The notes under the pieces were generated by a model, which was not told where the DNA came from, searched no databases, and saw only the letters and a list, made by a program, of their open reading frames with translations. The position numbers and the translations under genes were made by a program. 64,000 nt of DNA from Alphaproteobacteria bacterium (GTDB taxonomy: Bacteria; Pseudomonadota; Alphaproteobacteria; Reyranellales; Reyranellaceae): assembly GCA_016869975.1 (NCBI GenBank), contig VGCZ01000022.1:26948-90947 (forward strand), in the 5' to 3' direction. This document shows, in pieces, positions 51,126 to 60,908 of this stretch (position 1 is its first letter; each line of letters opens with the position of its first letter).

Positions 51126-51665
51126 TCATGATTGGCGGTCGGCGTCGAACTCGTATTCACGGCGGACCACGTCAGCGCCGCGCGCGCGATACCAGCGGGC
51201 GCTGTCCGCGACCCAACGGAAGCCCAGCCGCACGAGGATGCGGCCGGATGCGGGATTGTCGGCGGCGTGGCCGGCCACCAGCCGGCGGAGGCCCAGGGTC
51301 CGGGTCGCGAATTCGTGCACCGCGCTGGCGGCTTCGCTGGCCAGGCCGCGACCCCAGTACTCCCGCTCGAGCCAGTATCCGAGCTCACCGCACCCGTCCT
51401 GGATCTCGTCGACATCGGCGCAGCCGATGACCCGGCCGTCGGCCACGACGGCAAAACGATAGGCCGTGCCTGCCCGCCATTCGACCACGTGCTCTCTCAG
51501 CCAGTCGGTGACCTGTTCCAGCACTGGCGGGTAGGCCGGGAACACCAGCATGCGCGTGACCTCGAAATCCGACCGGATCTCGAAGACGCGCTGGGCGTCC
51601 TGCGGCGTGAAGGCGCGCAGGAGGAGGCGTGGCGTCCGCAGCGTGAAATCGGGCAGGATGCTCAT
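51126..51665 (-). CDS. GNAT-family acetyltransferase (RimJ/RimL type)
   Basis: 179 residues, likely acetylating a protein N-terminus or a small amine. FTLRTPRLLLRAFTPQDAQR is the RimJ/L beginning, GELGYWLEREYWGRGLASEA contains the acetyl-CoA loop (GRGLAxEA), and NPASGRILVRLGFRWVAD closes the fold. The ATG at 51665 is chosen because it begins the conserved N-terminal strand. It ends 13 bases before the AhpD-like selenoprotein candidate and probably shares its transcript. Confidence 0.9.
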   Translation of the reverse strand: MSILPDFTLRTPRLLLRAFTPQDAQRVFEIRSDFEVTRMLVFPAYPPVLEQVTDWLREHVVEWRAGTAYRFAVVADGRVIGCADVDEIQDGCGELGYWLEREYWGRGLASEAASAVHEFATRTLGLRRLVAGHAADNPASGRILVRLGFRWVADSARWYRARGADVVRREYEFDADRQS

Positions 51666-51762
51666 CGCGCGGCAGCCTACGCCGTCCGGCCGACCTTGAG
51701 AATTGCAGCCTTGAGCCATCGGCACGGCGGTTGGCGCGACGGCGATGCTAGGGTGCGGGCGC

Positions 51763-52974
51763 ATGACATCCGCTTCCCTCGTGAGTCTGCGTGCTGTCGG
51801 CCCGTCTTTGGGCGTCATGCTCGCCATCCAGTCTGTGGGCTCGGTCGGCGCCGCGTCGATCGCCGTGCTGGCGCCAGCGATCGCGCCGGTGGCCGGCGTC
51901 GCGCCGTCGACGATCGGTCTCTACACCATGCTGCTGTTCGCCTGCGGCATGCTTTCCGCCTTGATCGGCGGCGCGCTGGTGCCGCGCTTCGGCCCTGTCA
52001 GGGTCTGTCAGGCGAGCCTGCTGATGGGCGTCGCCGGGCTGGGCCTGGCGCTGAGCGGCCATGTCGCCGGCTTGGCGCTCTGCGCCGTGATCATGGGGCT
52101 GGGTATGGGCGCGCCATCGCCCGCCAGCTCGCATCTGCTGTTTCGCGTCACGCCGCCCAAGGTCATCAGCACCGTGATGTCGATCAAGCAGACCGGCGTG
52201 CCCCTGGGTGGCGCTCTGGCCGGCGCCATCCTGCCGGCGCTGACCTTGATGTGGGATTGGCGCGGCGCCTTGATCGCGGTGGCGGCGGCCACCTTGTTGT
52301 CGGCGCTCACCATCCAGCTTTGGCGCCGCGACATGGACAACGATCGCGATCCGGCGCGACCGGTGAACCTGCCCGGGCTGTGGGGCGGCATGGGGCTGAT
52401 CTGGCGCGAGCCCAACCTGCGGCTGATCGCGCTGGCGGCCGCCATTTTGTCGGCCGGGCAGATCAGCATTTCGGCGTTCTACGTCACCTATCTGGTGGAG
52501 ATCGGCCTGTCGCTGACCGCCGCCGGCTTCGCGCTTGCCGTCGCGCAGCTCTCCGGCGTGGCCGGCCGGGTGATCTGGGGCGGCGTCGCAGACTGGTCGG
52601 GCCGTCCGCTGATGGTTCTGGCCGGGCTCTCCGTCGTCGCCGCCCTGGGCACCCTCGCGGTGACGCGCTACGCCATCGACTGGCCGCCGATCGCCATCCT
52701 GGCGGTCAGCGTCGTGCTCGGCGCCTCGACGATCGGCTGGGCCGGCGTGGTCTATGGCGAGGTCGCACGCCGCGCGCCGGCGGGCCGCACGGCGGAGGCC
52801 AGCGGTGGCGCCACCGCCTTCATGTTCGCGGGTATCGTCATCGGCCCGGCTTTCTTCACGGCCATCGTGCGGATCGCCGGCAGCTTCACCGCGGCCTACG
52901 CCGTGATGGCGGTAGCGATCGCGGCGATCGCGGCGGCGATGCTATGGCGCCTTTCGCAGGGTGGCGCGCGGTAA
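51763..52974 (+). CDS. Major facilitator superfamily transporter
   Basis: Twelve-helix-type secondary transporter of about 403 residues. GALVPRFGPVRVCQAS is the loop-2 region of the MFS, and helices such as LCAVIMGLGMGAPSPASSHL and ISISAFYVTYLVEIGLSLTA alternate with short loops. WGGVADWSGRPLMVLAG is the second-half D-x-x-G-R-x loop. The substrate is unknown. It directly precedes three tandem CoA-transferases on the same strand (66-base gap), so it may import their acid substrate. The start could be ATG 51763 or 51745. Confidence 0.88.
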   Translation: MTSASLVSLRAVGPSLGVMLAIQSVGSVGAASIAVLAPAIAPVAGVAPSTIGLYTMLLFACGMLSALIGGALVPRFGPVRVCQASLLMGVAGLGLALSGHVAGLALCAVIMGLGMGAPSPASSHLLFRVTPPKVISTVMSIKQTGVPLGGALAGAILPALTLMWDWRGALIAVAAATLLSALTIQLWRRDMDNDRDPARPVNLPGLWGGMGLIWREPNLRLIALAAAILSAGQISISAFYVTYLVEIGLSLTAAGFALAVAQLSGVAGRVIWGGVADWSGRPLMVLAGLSVVAALGTLAVTRYAIDWPPIAILAVSVVLGASTIGWAGVVYGEVARRAPAGRTAEASGGATAFMFAGIVIGPAFFTAIVRIAGSFTAAYAVMAVAIAAIAAAMLWRLSQGGAR

Positions 52975-53040
52975 GCGCCACGTGTTGACGGTGGCCGGGC
53001 GCGTGGTGTTGCCTCGACCGGTCGGGGAGAAACGCGGATC

Positions 53041-54252
53041 ATGACGGACGAGAGCCTGCCGTTTTCCGGGCTGCTGGTGCTCGACGTGGCGACGTTCGTC
53101 GCCGGGCCGGCCGCGGCGACGATCCTCGGCGATTTCGGCGCCGATGTGATCAAGGTCGAGCCGCCGGGCGAGGGCGATCCCTTCCGCCGTTTCGGCCAGT
53201 CGCATGGCGTGCCGCCGCACCCGGTGAATTTCTGCTGGGAGTTTACCAGTCGCGGCAAACGCTCCTTTGCCGTCGACCTGAAGAACGCCGAGGGCCGTGC
53301 CGCTTTCGAGAGGCTGGTGGCCAAGGCCGACATCGCCGTCGTGAATTACCCGGCCGCCGTGCGCGAACGCCTCAAGGTGAGGGCGCAGGATCTGCGGCCG
53401 CTGAACAAACGGCTGATCTACGCCTCGCTCACCGGCTACGGCGAGACCGGCCCCGACGCCGGCCAGCCGGGCTTCGACGCCACCGCCTATTTCGCGCGCG
53501 CCGGCCTGCTCGACGCGATGACCTATGAGGGCGCGCCGCCGGCCTTCTCGGCGCCGGGCTCGGGCGACCACGCCACCGCCACCGCGCTCTTCGCCTCGAT
53601 CATGATCGCGCTGCGCCAGCGTGACCGCACCGGCCTGGGCGCCGAGGTCGGTACGTCGCTCCTGGGCAACGGGTTGTGGGCCAACGGCATCCTGGCGCAG
53701 GGCGCGTTGCTGGGCGCCGTGCTGCCCAATCGCCCGCCGCGCACGCGGCCGCGTTCGGCGGTGGTCAACCAGTACCGTACGGCCGACGAACGCTGGCTGA
53801 ATCTCGCCTTGGCGCGCGAGGAGAAGATGTGGCCGGTGTTGTGCAAGGTGATCGGTCGTGAAGATCTCATGGACGATCCGCGCTTCAGGGAAATGCCGAC
53901 GCGGCGCGCCAATGGCGCGGCGCTAGCCGCGATCCTCGATCCGATCTTCGCAGCGAAAACGCTGGCCGAGTGGGGCGCGCTGTTCAGAGCAGTCGGCATC
54001 ACTTTCGGCGACATCAATCGCCTAGCCGACATCGCCGACGATCCGCAGCCCGTGGCCGCTGGCGCGGTGTGCGAGACGGCGAATCCTGTGCTGCCGCGCA
54101 CCATCTCCAATCCGTTGCGTGTCGACTTCGCCGAGCAGCGCGCGGCGCGGCCGGCGCCCGAGCTGGGCGAGCACACCGACGCGATCCTGCGCGATCTCGG
54201 CTATCGCGACGCCGATATCGCTGCGCTGCGCCAGAGCGGAGCGGTGGGATGA
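53041..54252 (+). CDS. CaiB/BaiF family III CoA-transferase, tandem copy A
   Basis: 403 residues. LLVLDVATFVAGPAAATILG, FGADVIKVEPPGEGDPFRRF and KRSFAVDLKNAEGRAAFERL are the family opening. PGFDATAYFARAGLLDAM carries the Asp expected to form the enzyme-acyl intermediate. GGGGAG lies upstream of the ATG. First of three adjacent paralogs; it overlaps copy B by ATGA. They may move CoA among related carboxylic acids, but no substrate can be assigned. Confidence 0.94.
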   Translation: MTDESLPFSGLLVLDVATFVAGPAAATILGDFGADVIKVEPPGEGDPFRRFGQSHGVPPHPVNFCWEFTSRGKRSFAVDLKNAEGRAAFERLVAKADIAVVNYPAAVRERLKVRAQDLRPLNKRLIYASLTGYGETGPDAGQPGFDATAYFARAGLLDAMTYEGAPPAFSAPGSGDHATATALFASIMIALRQRDRTGLGAEVGTSLLGNGLWANGILAQGALLGAVLPNRPPRTRPRSAVVNQYRTADERWLNLALAREEKMWPVLCKVIGREDLMDDPRFREMPTRRANGAALAAILDPIFAAKTLAEWGALFRAVGITFGDINRLADIADDPQPVAAGAVCETANPVLPRTISNPLRVDFAEQRAARPAPELGEHTDAILRDLGYRDADIAALRQSGAVG

Positions 54253-55454
54253 GCGCGACGCCGCTGCTGACCGGCCTGCGTGTCCTTGACATCGCCTCCT
54301 TCATCGCCGCGCCGGCGACGGCGGTCGTGCTGGGCGATTTCGGCGCAGACGTGATCAAGGTCGAGCCGCTCGACGGCGATCCGCATCGCCGCTCCGGTGA
54401 CTCGCCTGGCATGCCGGTGACGCCAGTGAATTTCGGCTGGGAGCTCGACGCGCGCGGCAAGCGCTCGATCGCGCTCGACTTGAAGAACCCCAGGGGTCGC
54501 GCTGTGCTCGACCGGCTGATCAAGGCCGCTGACATCTTGATCACCAACTTCCCGCCGCCGGTGCGCGCGCGTTTGAAGCTGCGCTACGAGGACGTGGCAC
54601 CGCTCAACGAGCGGCTGATCTACGCCTCGCTCTCCGGCTATGGCGAGGCCGGCGACGAGGCCAACCAGCCAGGCTTCGACGTCACCGCCTATTTCGGCCG
54701 CTCCGGCATCATCGACGCCATGCGCGTGGCCGACGGACCGCCGATCCTCACCTTGCCGGCGCAGGGCGATCACCCGACGGCGATGACCTTGTTCGGCGGC
54801 ATCATGATGGCGCTCTACGCGCGCGAGCGCAGCGGCAAGGGCAGCCGCGTCGCCACCAGCCTGATCCATAACGGCCTGTGGTCGAATGGCAGCCTGGTGC
54901 AGGCTGGCCTGGCCGGCGGCTTCGGCGACCCGCGCCGTCCCCGTACGGAGACGCGCAACGCGCTGGTCGGCGTCTACCGCACGCGCGACCAGAAATGGTT
55001 GTCGCTGGTGCTGGTGCGCGAGGACAAGCAGTGGCCGCTGTTCTGCCGCGCCATCGGCCGGCCCGAGCTGATCGACGATCCGCGCTTCAAGGAGCGCCCG
55101 ACGCGGCAGGCCAATGCCAAGCTGCTGCAACCGATCCTCGACGCGACCTTCGCCGGCGACGATCTCGCCGCGTGGAAGCGCCGCCTGGGCGCCGAGGGCA
55201 TCACCTTCGGCATTATCGCCAGCATGCGCGACGCGGTGGCCGATCCGCAGGCGGTTGCCACCGGCGTCTTCGTCGAGACCGGCCGCAGCGATCTGCCGCG
55301 CGCGCTCGCCAACCCGCTGCACGTCGGCGCCAGCGCCAAGGTGCCGCCACGCCGCCCGCCGGAGCTCGGCGAACACACCGACGCCATTCTGCGCGAGGCG
55401 GGCTATACCGACAGCGAGATCGCCGCGCTGCGCGAGGCGGGCGCGGCCGCTTGA
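54249..55454 (+). CDS. CaiB/BaiF family III CoA-transferase, tandem copy B
   Basis: 401 residues. LRVLDIASFIAAPATAVVLG, FGADVIKVEPLDGDPHRRSG and KRSIALDLKNPRGRAVLDRL open the protein; the likely catalytic Asp is in PGFDVTAYFGRSGIIDAM. The ATG overlaps the stop of copy A (ATGA), so translation is coupled. It is visibly closer to copies A and C than to the CoA-transferase at 7661, which points to local duplication. Confidence 0.94.
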   Translation: MSATPLLTGLRVLDIASFIAAPATAVVLGDFGADVIKVEPLDGDPHRRSGDSPGMPVTPVNFGWELDARGKRSIALDLKNPRGRAVLDRLIKAADILITNFPPPVRARLKLRYEDVAPLNERLIYASLSGYGEAGDEANQPGFDVTAYFGRSGIIDAMRVADGPPILTLPAQGDHPTAMTLFGGIMMALYARERSGKGSRVATSLIHNGLWSNGSLVQAGLAGGFGDPRRPRTETRNALVGVYRTRDQKWLSLVLVREDKQWPLFCRAIGRPELIDDPRFKERPTRQANAKLLQPILDATFAGDDLAAWKRRLGAEGITFGIIASMRDAVADPQAVATGVFVETGRSDLPRALANPLHVGASAKVPPRRPPELGEHTDAILREAGYTDSEIAALREAGAAA

Positions 55455-55470
55455 CCGACATGGACCCACG

Positions 55471-56682
<1,212 letters not shown>

Positions 56683-56685
56683 TTC

Positions 56686-56713
56686 CCTTCTCCCCGCGAA
56701 GGCGGGGAGAAGG
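56686..56713. repeat. Palindromic stem between convergent genes
   Basis: A perfect 12-bp stem CCTTCTCCCCGC / GCGGGGAGAAGG with a GAAG loop lies four bases after the CoA-transferase stop and three bases before the HlyD-type gene's stop. It has no long T-tract, but may act as a two-way terminator. It resembles the element at 40776-40799. Confidence 0.7.
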
Positions 56714-56715
56714 AA

Positions 56716-57813
56716 TCAACGCGTCTGCGCCGTCGCGTCGTCGGGTTTCCCGGGATTCTTGGCGCCGCCGAAGATGCCGGCGACGACGTCGCCGACGCTG
56801 CGCTGGCGGCCGGTGTCGATGCGCACCGTCGCGGTCATGCCGGCACGCAGCGGTGGCTCGCCGGCATGCGCGATCAGGCGCAATTTCACTGGCAAGCGCT
56901 GCACGACCTTGACCCAGTTCCCGCTGGCGTTCTGTGGCGGCAGGATGGCGAACTCCGCGCCGGTCGCGGGGCTCATGCTCTCGACGACCGCCTCCCAAAC
57001 CACGTCGGGATAGATGTCGAGCACGACGCGCGCGCGCTGGCCGACGCGCACATGCGTCAGCTCGGTTTCCTTGAAATTGGCCTCGACCCACGGTCGATGC
57101 GCGGCGACCAGGGCGAACAAGGGCGTCGACGCCTTGACCTGCTCGCCGGGCTGCGCGCGTACGTTGACCACGGTGCCGTCGACCGGCGCGCGGATCTGCG
57201 TACGCGCCAGATCGAGCGCGGCGCGTTCGCGCGCGGCCTTCTTCTCGCGCACAACAGGGTGTTGGTCGGCGGGCAGCTGCGGATCGCCATTGAGCGCCGT
57301 CAGCACGCGCTGCAGCTTCTCCTTCACCATGCCGACGCGGTCAGTTGCGCTGCGCGCATCGTTCTGCGCCTCGTCGCGCTTGCTGGCCGACAGCACGCCG
57401 GTCCGCGCCAGCTCTTCCTGGCGCTGCCACTGGCGTTGTGCGTAGGCGGCGCGGGCCTCGGCGTCGGCCAGCTCGCTCACCGCCTCGCGCCAGGTGGCGC
57501 GCAAGGTCTCGACATGCGTGCGCGCCGCGTCGAGCTCGGCGTCGGCCGCGTCCAGCGCCAGCCGGAACTGCGCCGGCTCGATTGTCAGCAGGACGTCGCC
57601 GGCCTTGACCTCGGCGTGATCGCGCACCGGCACGCGGCGCACCGGGCCGGACACCTCCGGCGCGATCTGCACGATGTGGGCCTTCACATAGGCGTTCTCA
57701 GTGCTCATGTAGCGGCCGCCCGACAGCCACCAGAACACGCCGCCGGCGATCGCCGCGGCGGGGATCGCCACCAGCAGCACGAGGCGAAAGGCGGTACGAT
57801 GACGGTAACTCAC
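56716..57813 (-). CDS. HlyD/EmrA-type membrane fusion protein
   Basis: Periplasmic adaptor of a tripartite drug-efflux pump, 365 residues. One N-terminal membrane helix (LVLLVAIPAAAIAGGVFWWL) is followed by a lipoyl half (STENAYVKAHIVQIAPEVSG), a long coiled-coil hairpin (about residues 90-200, rich in Ala, Glu and Arg) and the second lipoyl half with TQIRAPVDGTVVNVRAQPGE. The start is GTG 57813, overlapping the MarR stop (GTGA). Its inner-membrane partner is encoded divergently at 58367. Confidence 0.93.
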   Translation of the reverse strand: MSYRHRTAFRLVLLVAIPAAAIAGGVFWWLSGGRYMSTENAYVKAHIVQIAPEVSGPVRRVPVRDHAEVKAGDVLLTIEPAQFRLALDAADAELDAARTHVETLRATWREAVSELADAEARAAYAQRQWQRQEELARTGVLSASKRDEAQNDARSATDRVGMVKEKLQRVLTALNGDPQLPADQHPVVREKKAARERAALDLARTQIRAPVDGTVVNVRAQPGEQVKASTPLFALVAAHRPWVEANFKETELTHVRVGQRARVVLDIYPDVVWEAVVESMSPATGAEFAILPPQNASGNWVKVVQRLPVKLRLIAHAGEPPLRAGMTATVRIDTGRQRSVGDVVAGIFGGAKNPGKPDDATAQTR

Positions 57814-58307
57814 GACGCAGCCGCCCCCCGCGCGCGCGGCTCGCCGCCGGAAGAGGCGCCATCGTCGCCGGTCAGGACCTGCAAGCGGCGCTTCACTGCC
57901 GCGGCCATGCGCTCGAACGCGCGCCGCTCCTTGCCCGACAGCGGTGCGAGCGCGTCGTCGACCGTCGCCTCGGCGACCTTCCAGAGGCTGGCGTGCACGC
58001 CGCGGGCGTGCGGCGTCAGATGCAGGCGCTTGATGCGGCGATCGACCGGGTCGGGCCGGCGCTCGAGCCAGCCGCCCAACTCCATGCGGTCGATCATGCG
58101 CCCGGCGCTGGCGCGGTCGAGCTCGAGCATGTCGGCGAGCTCGGTCTGGCTGGCGCCCGGCCGCCGCGTCAGGCGGGTCAGGACCAGCCACTGGCCGCGC
58201 GTCAGCCCGAGCTCGCGCACCCGCCGGTCGAACACCGTGCGCATCAGGCGCGCCACGTCGGACAGCACGTAGCCGATATAGTCGTCGTCGTTCGGGCCCA
58301 CGCCCAT
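57810..58307 (-). CDS. MarR-family transcriptional regulator
   Basis: Winged-helix regulator of 165 residues. LTRGQWLVLTRLTRRPGASQ, TELADMLELDRASAGRMIDR (recognition helix) and RRPDPVDRRIKRLHLT (wing) are standard. It is divergent from the MFS pump gene and coupled to the EmrA-like gene, the usual layout for a local repressor of drug efflux. The start ATG 58307 has GGGAG close upstream. Confidence 0.93.
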   Translation of the reverse strand: MGVGPNDDDYIGYVLSDVARLMRTVFDRRVRELGLTRGQWLVLTRLTRRPGASQTELADMLELDRASAGRMIDRMELGGWLERRPDPVDRRIKRLHLTPHARGVHASLWKVAEATVDDALAPLSGKERRAFERMAAAVKRRLQVLTGDDGASSGGEPRARGAAAS

Positions 58308-58347
58308 CTCCCATGCGCCGACGCGGGTCGACGGATAATGTTGTCTA

Positions 58348-58360
58348 GGCTACATTAGCC
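58348..58360. promoter_or_regulatory. Candidate MarR operator
   Basis: GGCTACATTAGCC is a perfect 5-3-5 palindrome in the 59-base divergent gap, ending seven bases before the MFS pump ATG. Its size and location fit a MarR dimer site that would block the pump gene and possibly the regulator's own promoter. Confidence 0.6.
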
Positions 58361-58366
58361 ACGTCC

Positions 58367-59914
58367 ATGACTTCAAGCCCGGCCACCACGCCCCAGGAGC
58401 AGACCAGCCCCGCCGAATCCTTCTCGCTCGGCCGGCGAGTTATGATTCTGATCATGGTGGTGCTGGGCTCGACGCTCTACGCGACCACCCTGCTGATCGC
58501 CTCGAGCCTGCTGCCGCAGATGCAGGGCACCATGTCGGCGACCCAGGACGAGATCTCCTGGGCGATGACCTTCAATATTCTGGCGACGGCGGTCATGACG
58601 CCGATGACCGGCTGGCTGGTGGCGCGTTTCGGCCGGCGCGAGACCATGACCTGGGCGGTGCTGCTGTTCACCGTCACCACCCTGCTGTGCGGCATGGCGG
58701 AATCGCTGGAGTCGCTGATCCTTTGGCGGGTGCTGCAGGGCGGGCTGGGCGCGCCGGTGATTCCGCTGTCGCAGACCATCGTACTCGACGCCTTTCCCAA
58801 GCGGCAGCATGGGCTGGTCACCTCTATCTTCGGCATGGCCGTGGTGATCGGACCGGTGATCGGCCCGACCGTCGGCGGCATGCTGTCGGAACTCTACAGC
58901 TGGCGCTGGGCCTTCTACATGGTCGTGCCGGTGGGCGTGCTGTCATATGTCGGCCTGCGATTGACGTTGCCGCCAGACCAGCCGGGCGGCCGCGTCGCGC
59001 TCGACTGGACCGGATTCCTCTCGCTGGCCGTCGCCATCGCCTGCGTGCAGCTGGTGCTGGCGCGCGGCCAGCGGCTCGACTGGTTCGACTCGGGCGAGAT
59101 CATCATCGAGACCTTCGTCGCGATTGTCGCCTTCTGGATCTTCCTTGCACACAGCCTCACGGCACCTAAGCCCTTCCTCAATCCCCGTCTGCTGCTCGAC
59201 CGCAACTACGCCATCGGCCTAGTGCTGGTGCTGATCTACGGCATGCTGAACTTTACGCCGATGGTGCTGCTGCCGCCGCTGCTGCAGCAGCACGCCGGCT
59301 TTCCCGACCAGCTGATCGGCGAGGTGATCGCCGCGCGCGGCGTGGGCGCCACGATCGGCTTCTTCCTGGCGATCTTCGTCGGCCGCATGGATCCGCGCAT
59401 CGGCCTGATCGGTGGCTTCGGCCTGCTGGCGGCCTCCGGCTTCTGGCTTATGCACATCGACCTCAACGTCGACATGGGCACCTTGCTGGCCAATAGCGTG
59501 GTGCAGGGCATCGCCATCGGCGTGGTCTGGGTGCCGCTGACCCTGGTGACCTTCTCGACCACCAGCGCGGCCAATCTCGCCGAAGGCACGGCGGTCTACC
59601 ACCTGTTGCGCAATATCGGCTCAAGCTTCTTCATCTCGATCTGCGTCGCGGAGATCGTGCGCTCGACCGGCGCGAACTATGGCCGCCTCGTCGAGCTGGT
59701 GAATCCCTACAACAAGACGCTGGCGCTGCCCTGGGTGACCGGTGCCTGGGACGTCACGACGCTACAGGGCCTCGCGCGGTTGTCGAAGGAGATCAACCGC
59801 CAGGCGGCGATGATCGGGTACATCAACGCCTTCGGCCTCTTCACCCTGTGCTCGGCGATGGCCATCCCGATGATCCTGCTGATCGGCCGCCGGGCGAAGG
59901 CGCGGTTGGCTTAG
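58367..59914 (+). CDS. DHA2-family drug efflux MFS transporter (EmrB type)
   Basis: Inner-membrane proton/drug antiporter of 515 residues with about 14 hydrophobic helices. The DHA2 marks are ATTLLIASSLLPQMQGTMSA, GWLVARFGRREMTW-like loop-2 region (GWLVARFGRRETMT), and GPVIGPTVGGMLSELYSWRW (motif C). With the EmrA-like adaptor on the opposite strand it forms the pump; an outer-membrane TolC partner is not in the window. There is no clear ribosome-binding site before the ATG, so a leaderless transcript is possible. Confidence 0.93.
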   Translation: MTSSPATTPQEQTSPAESFSLGRRVMILIMVVLGSTLYATTLLIASSLLPQMQGTMSATQDEISWAMTFNILATAVMTPMTGWLVARFGRRETMTWAVLLFTVTTLLCGMAESLESLILWRVLQGGLGAPVIPLSQTIVLDAFPKRQHGLVTSIFGMAVVIGPVIGPTVGGMLSELYSWRWAFYMVVPVGVLSYVGLRLTLPPDQPGGRVALDWTGFLSLAVAIACVQLVLARGQRLDWFDSGEIIIETFVAIVAFWIFLAHSLTAPKPFLNPRLLLDRNYAIGLVLVLIYGMLNFTPMVLLPPLLQQHAGFPDQLIGEVIAARGVGATIGFFLAIFVGRMDPRIGLIGGFGLLAASGFWLMHIDLNVDMGTLLANSVVQGIAIGVVWVPLTLVTFSTTSAANLAEGTAVYHLLRNIGSSFFISICVAEIVRSTGANYGRLVELVNPYNKTLALPWVTGAWDVTTLQGLARLSKEINRQAAMIGYINAFGLFTLCSAMAIPMILLIGRRAKARLA

Positions 59915-59922
59915 CTCGGCCC

Positions 59923-59991
59923 CTGTCCTTCCGAGCGCAGCGAGGAATCCGGTGAAGCCGCGCGGATTCCTCGCTGCGCTCGGAAGGACAG
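59923..59991. repeat. Large perfect inverted repeat (REP-like), likely bidirectional terminator
   Basis: Arms of 29 bases (59923-59951 and 59963-59991) are perfectly complementary around an 11-base loop. The arm core is GATTCCTCGCTGCGCTCGG. It lies between the convergent MFS pump and exonuclease III genes. A nearly identical arm occurs at 37547-37573, so this is a dispersed family, not a chance hairpin. Confidence 0.85.
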
Positions 59992-60016
59992 AAGAGAAGC
60001 GTGGGCAAGCTTCGAG

Positions 60017-60838
60017 CTAGAGATCGAACGTGCCGATCACTGGCACGTGGTCGGAGGCCTTCTCCCAATCGCGCGTGTCCTTGATGATGCGGTAGCCGCC
60101 AATGGCGCCGCGTAGCGCCGGCGTGGCGAGGATGTGGTCGAGGCGGCGGCCACGGTCGGATTTGCGCCAATCCTGGTTGCGATAGCTCCACCACGAATAG
60201 AGCTTCTCGCTGGCTGGCGTGAAGACGCGCGGCACGTCGATCCAGTCGCGCGACTTCAGCATGTGGTCGAACAGCTCGACCTCGATCGGGGTGTGCGAGA
60301 CGATGCTGAGGAGCTGCCTGTGGCTCCACACGTCGTGCTCCAGCGGCGCCACATTGAGATCGCCGACGGCGATCGCACGCTTGCCCTTGCGCGCGCCCTT
60401 CTTCGGCGCGACGTCGGTGAACCAGGCCGCGATCTCGCGATAGAAGTCGAGCTTGTGCGCGAACTTGTCGTTGGCCTCGGGGTCGGGGATGTCGCCGCCG
60501 GCGGGGATATAGAGGTTGTCGAGCGCGATCGGGTCGCCGCCGACATCCAGCCAGGCGCGCACATGGCGACAATCCTCGCGCTTCACGCGATGGTGGATCT
60601 CGACCTTGCTGAAGGGCAGCCGACTGACAATGGCGACGCCATTATAGCCCTTCATGCCATGGATCAGGCGGTGGGTGTAGCCCAGCGCCTCGAACGGGGC
60701 GTGCGGGAACAGTTCGTCCGGGCATTTGGTTTCCTGCAAGCAGAGCACGTCGGGCTTCTCGGCGCGCAGAAGTCGCTCGATGTTGCCGATACGCAGACGG
60801 ACGGAGTTGATGTTCCAGGTGGCGATGGAAAGCGGCAT
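60017..60838 (-). CDS. xth: Exodeoxyribonuclease III
   Basis: Mg-dependent AP endonuclease/3'-exonuclease of base-excision repair, 273 residues. MPLSIATWNINSVRLR, VLCLQETKCPDELF (metal Glu), KGYNGVAIVSR, IAVGDLNVAPLEHDVW (catalytic Asp/Asn) and WEKASDHVPVIGTF (Asp-His pair) are all intact and in order. The ATG at 60838 is the conserved start. It is divergent from the zinc peptidase gene by 70 bases. Confidence 0.96.
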   Translation of the reverse strand: MPLSIATWNINSVRLRIGNIERLLRAEKPDVLCLQETKCPDELFPHAPFEALGYTHRLIHGMKGYNGVAIVSRLPFSKVEIHHRVKREDCRHVRAWLDVGGDPIALDNLYIPAGGDIPDPEANDKFAHKLDFYREIAAWFTDVAPKKGARKGKRAIAVGDLNVAPLEHDVWSHRQLLSIVSHTPIEVELFDHMLKSRDWIDVPRVFTPASEKLYSWWSYRNQDWRKSDRGRRLDHILATPALRGAIGGYRIIKDTRDWEKASDHVPVIGTFDL

Positions 60839-60908
60839 GGGATTCCGAGATTAGCGCGACGCGGCGCCGCATCCTATATACTGACGCCCCCGGCCGCTGG
60901 AGCAGAAC

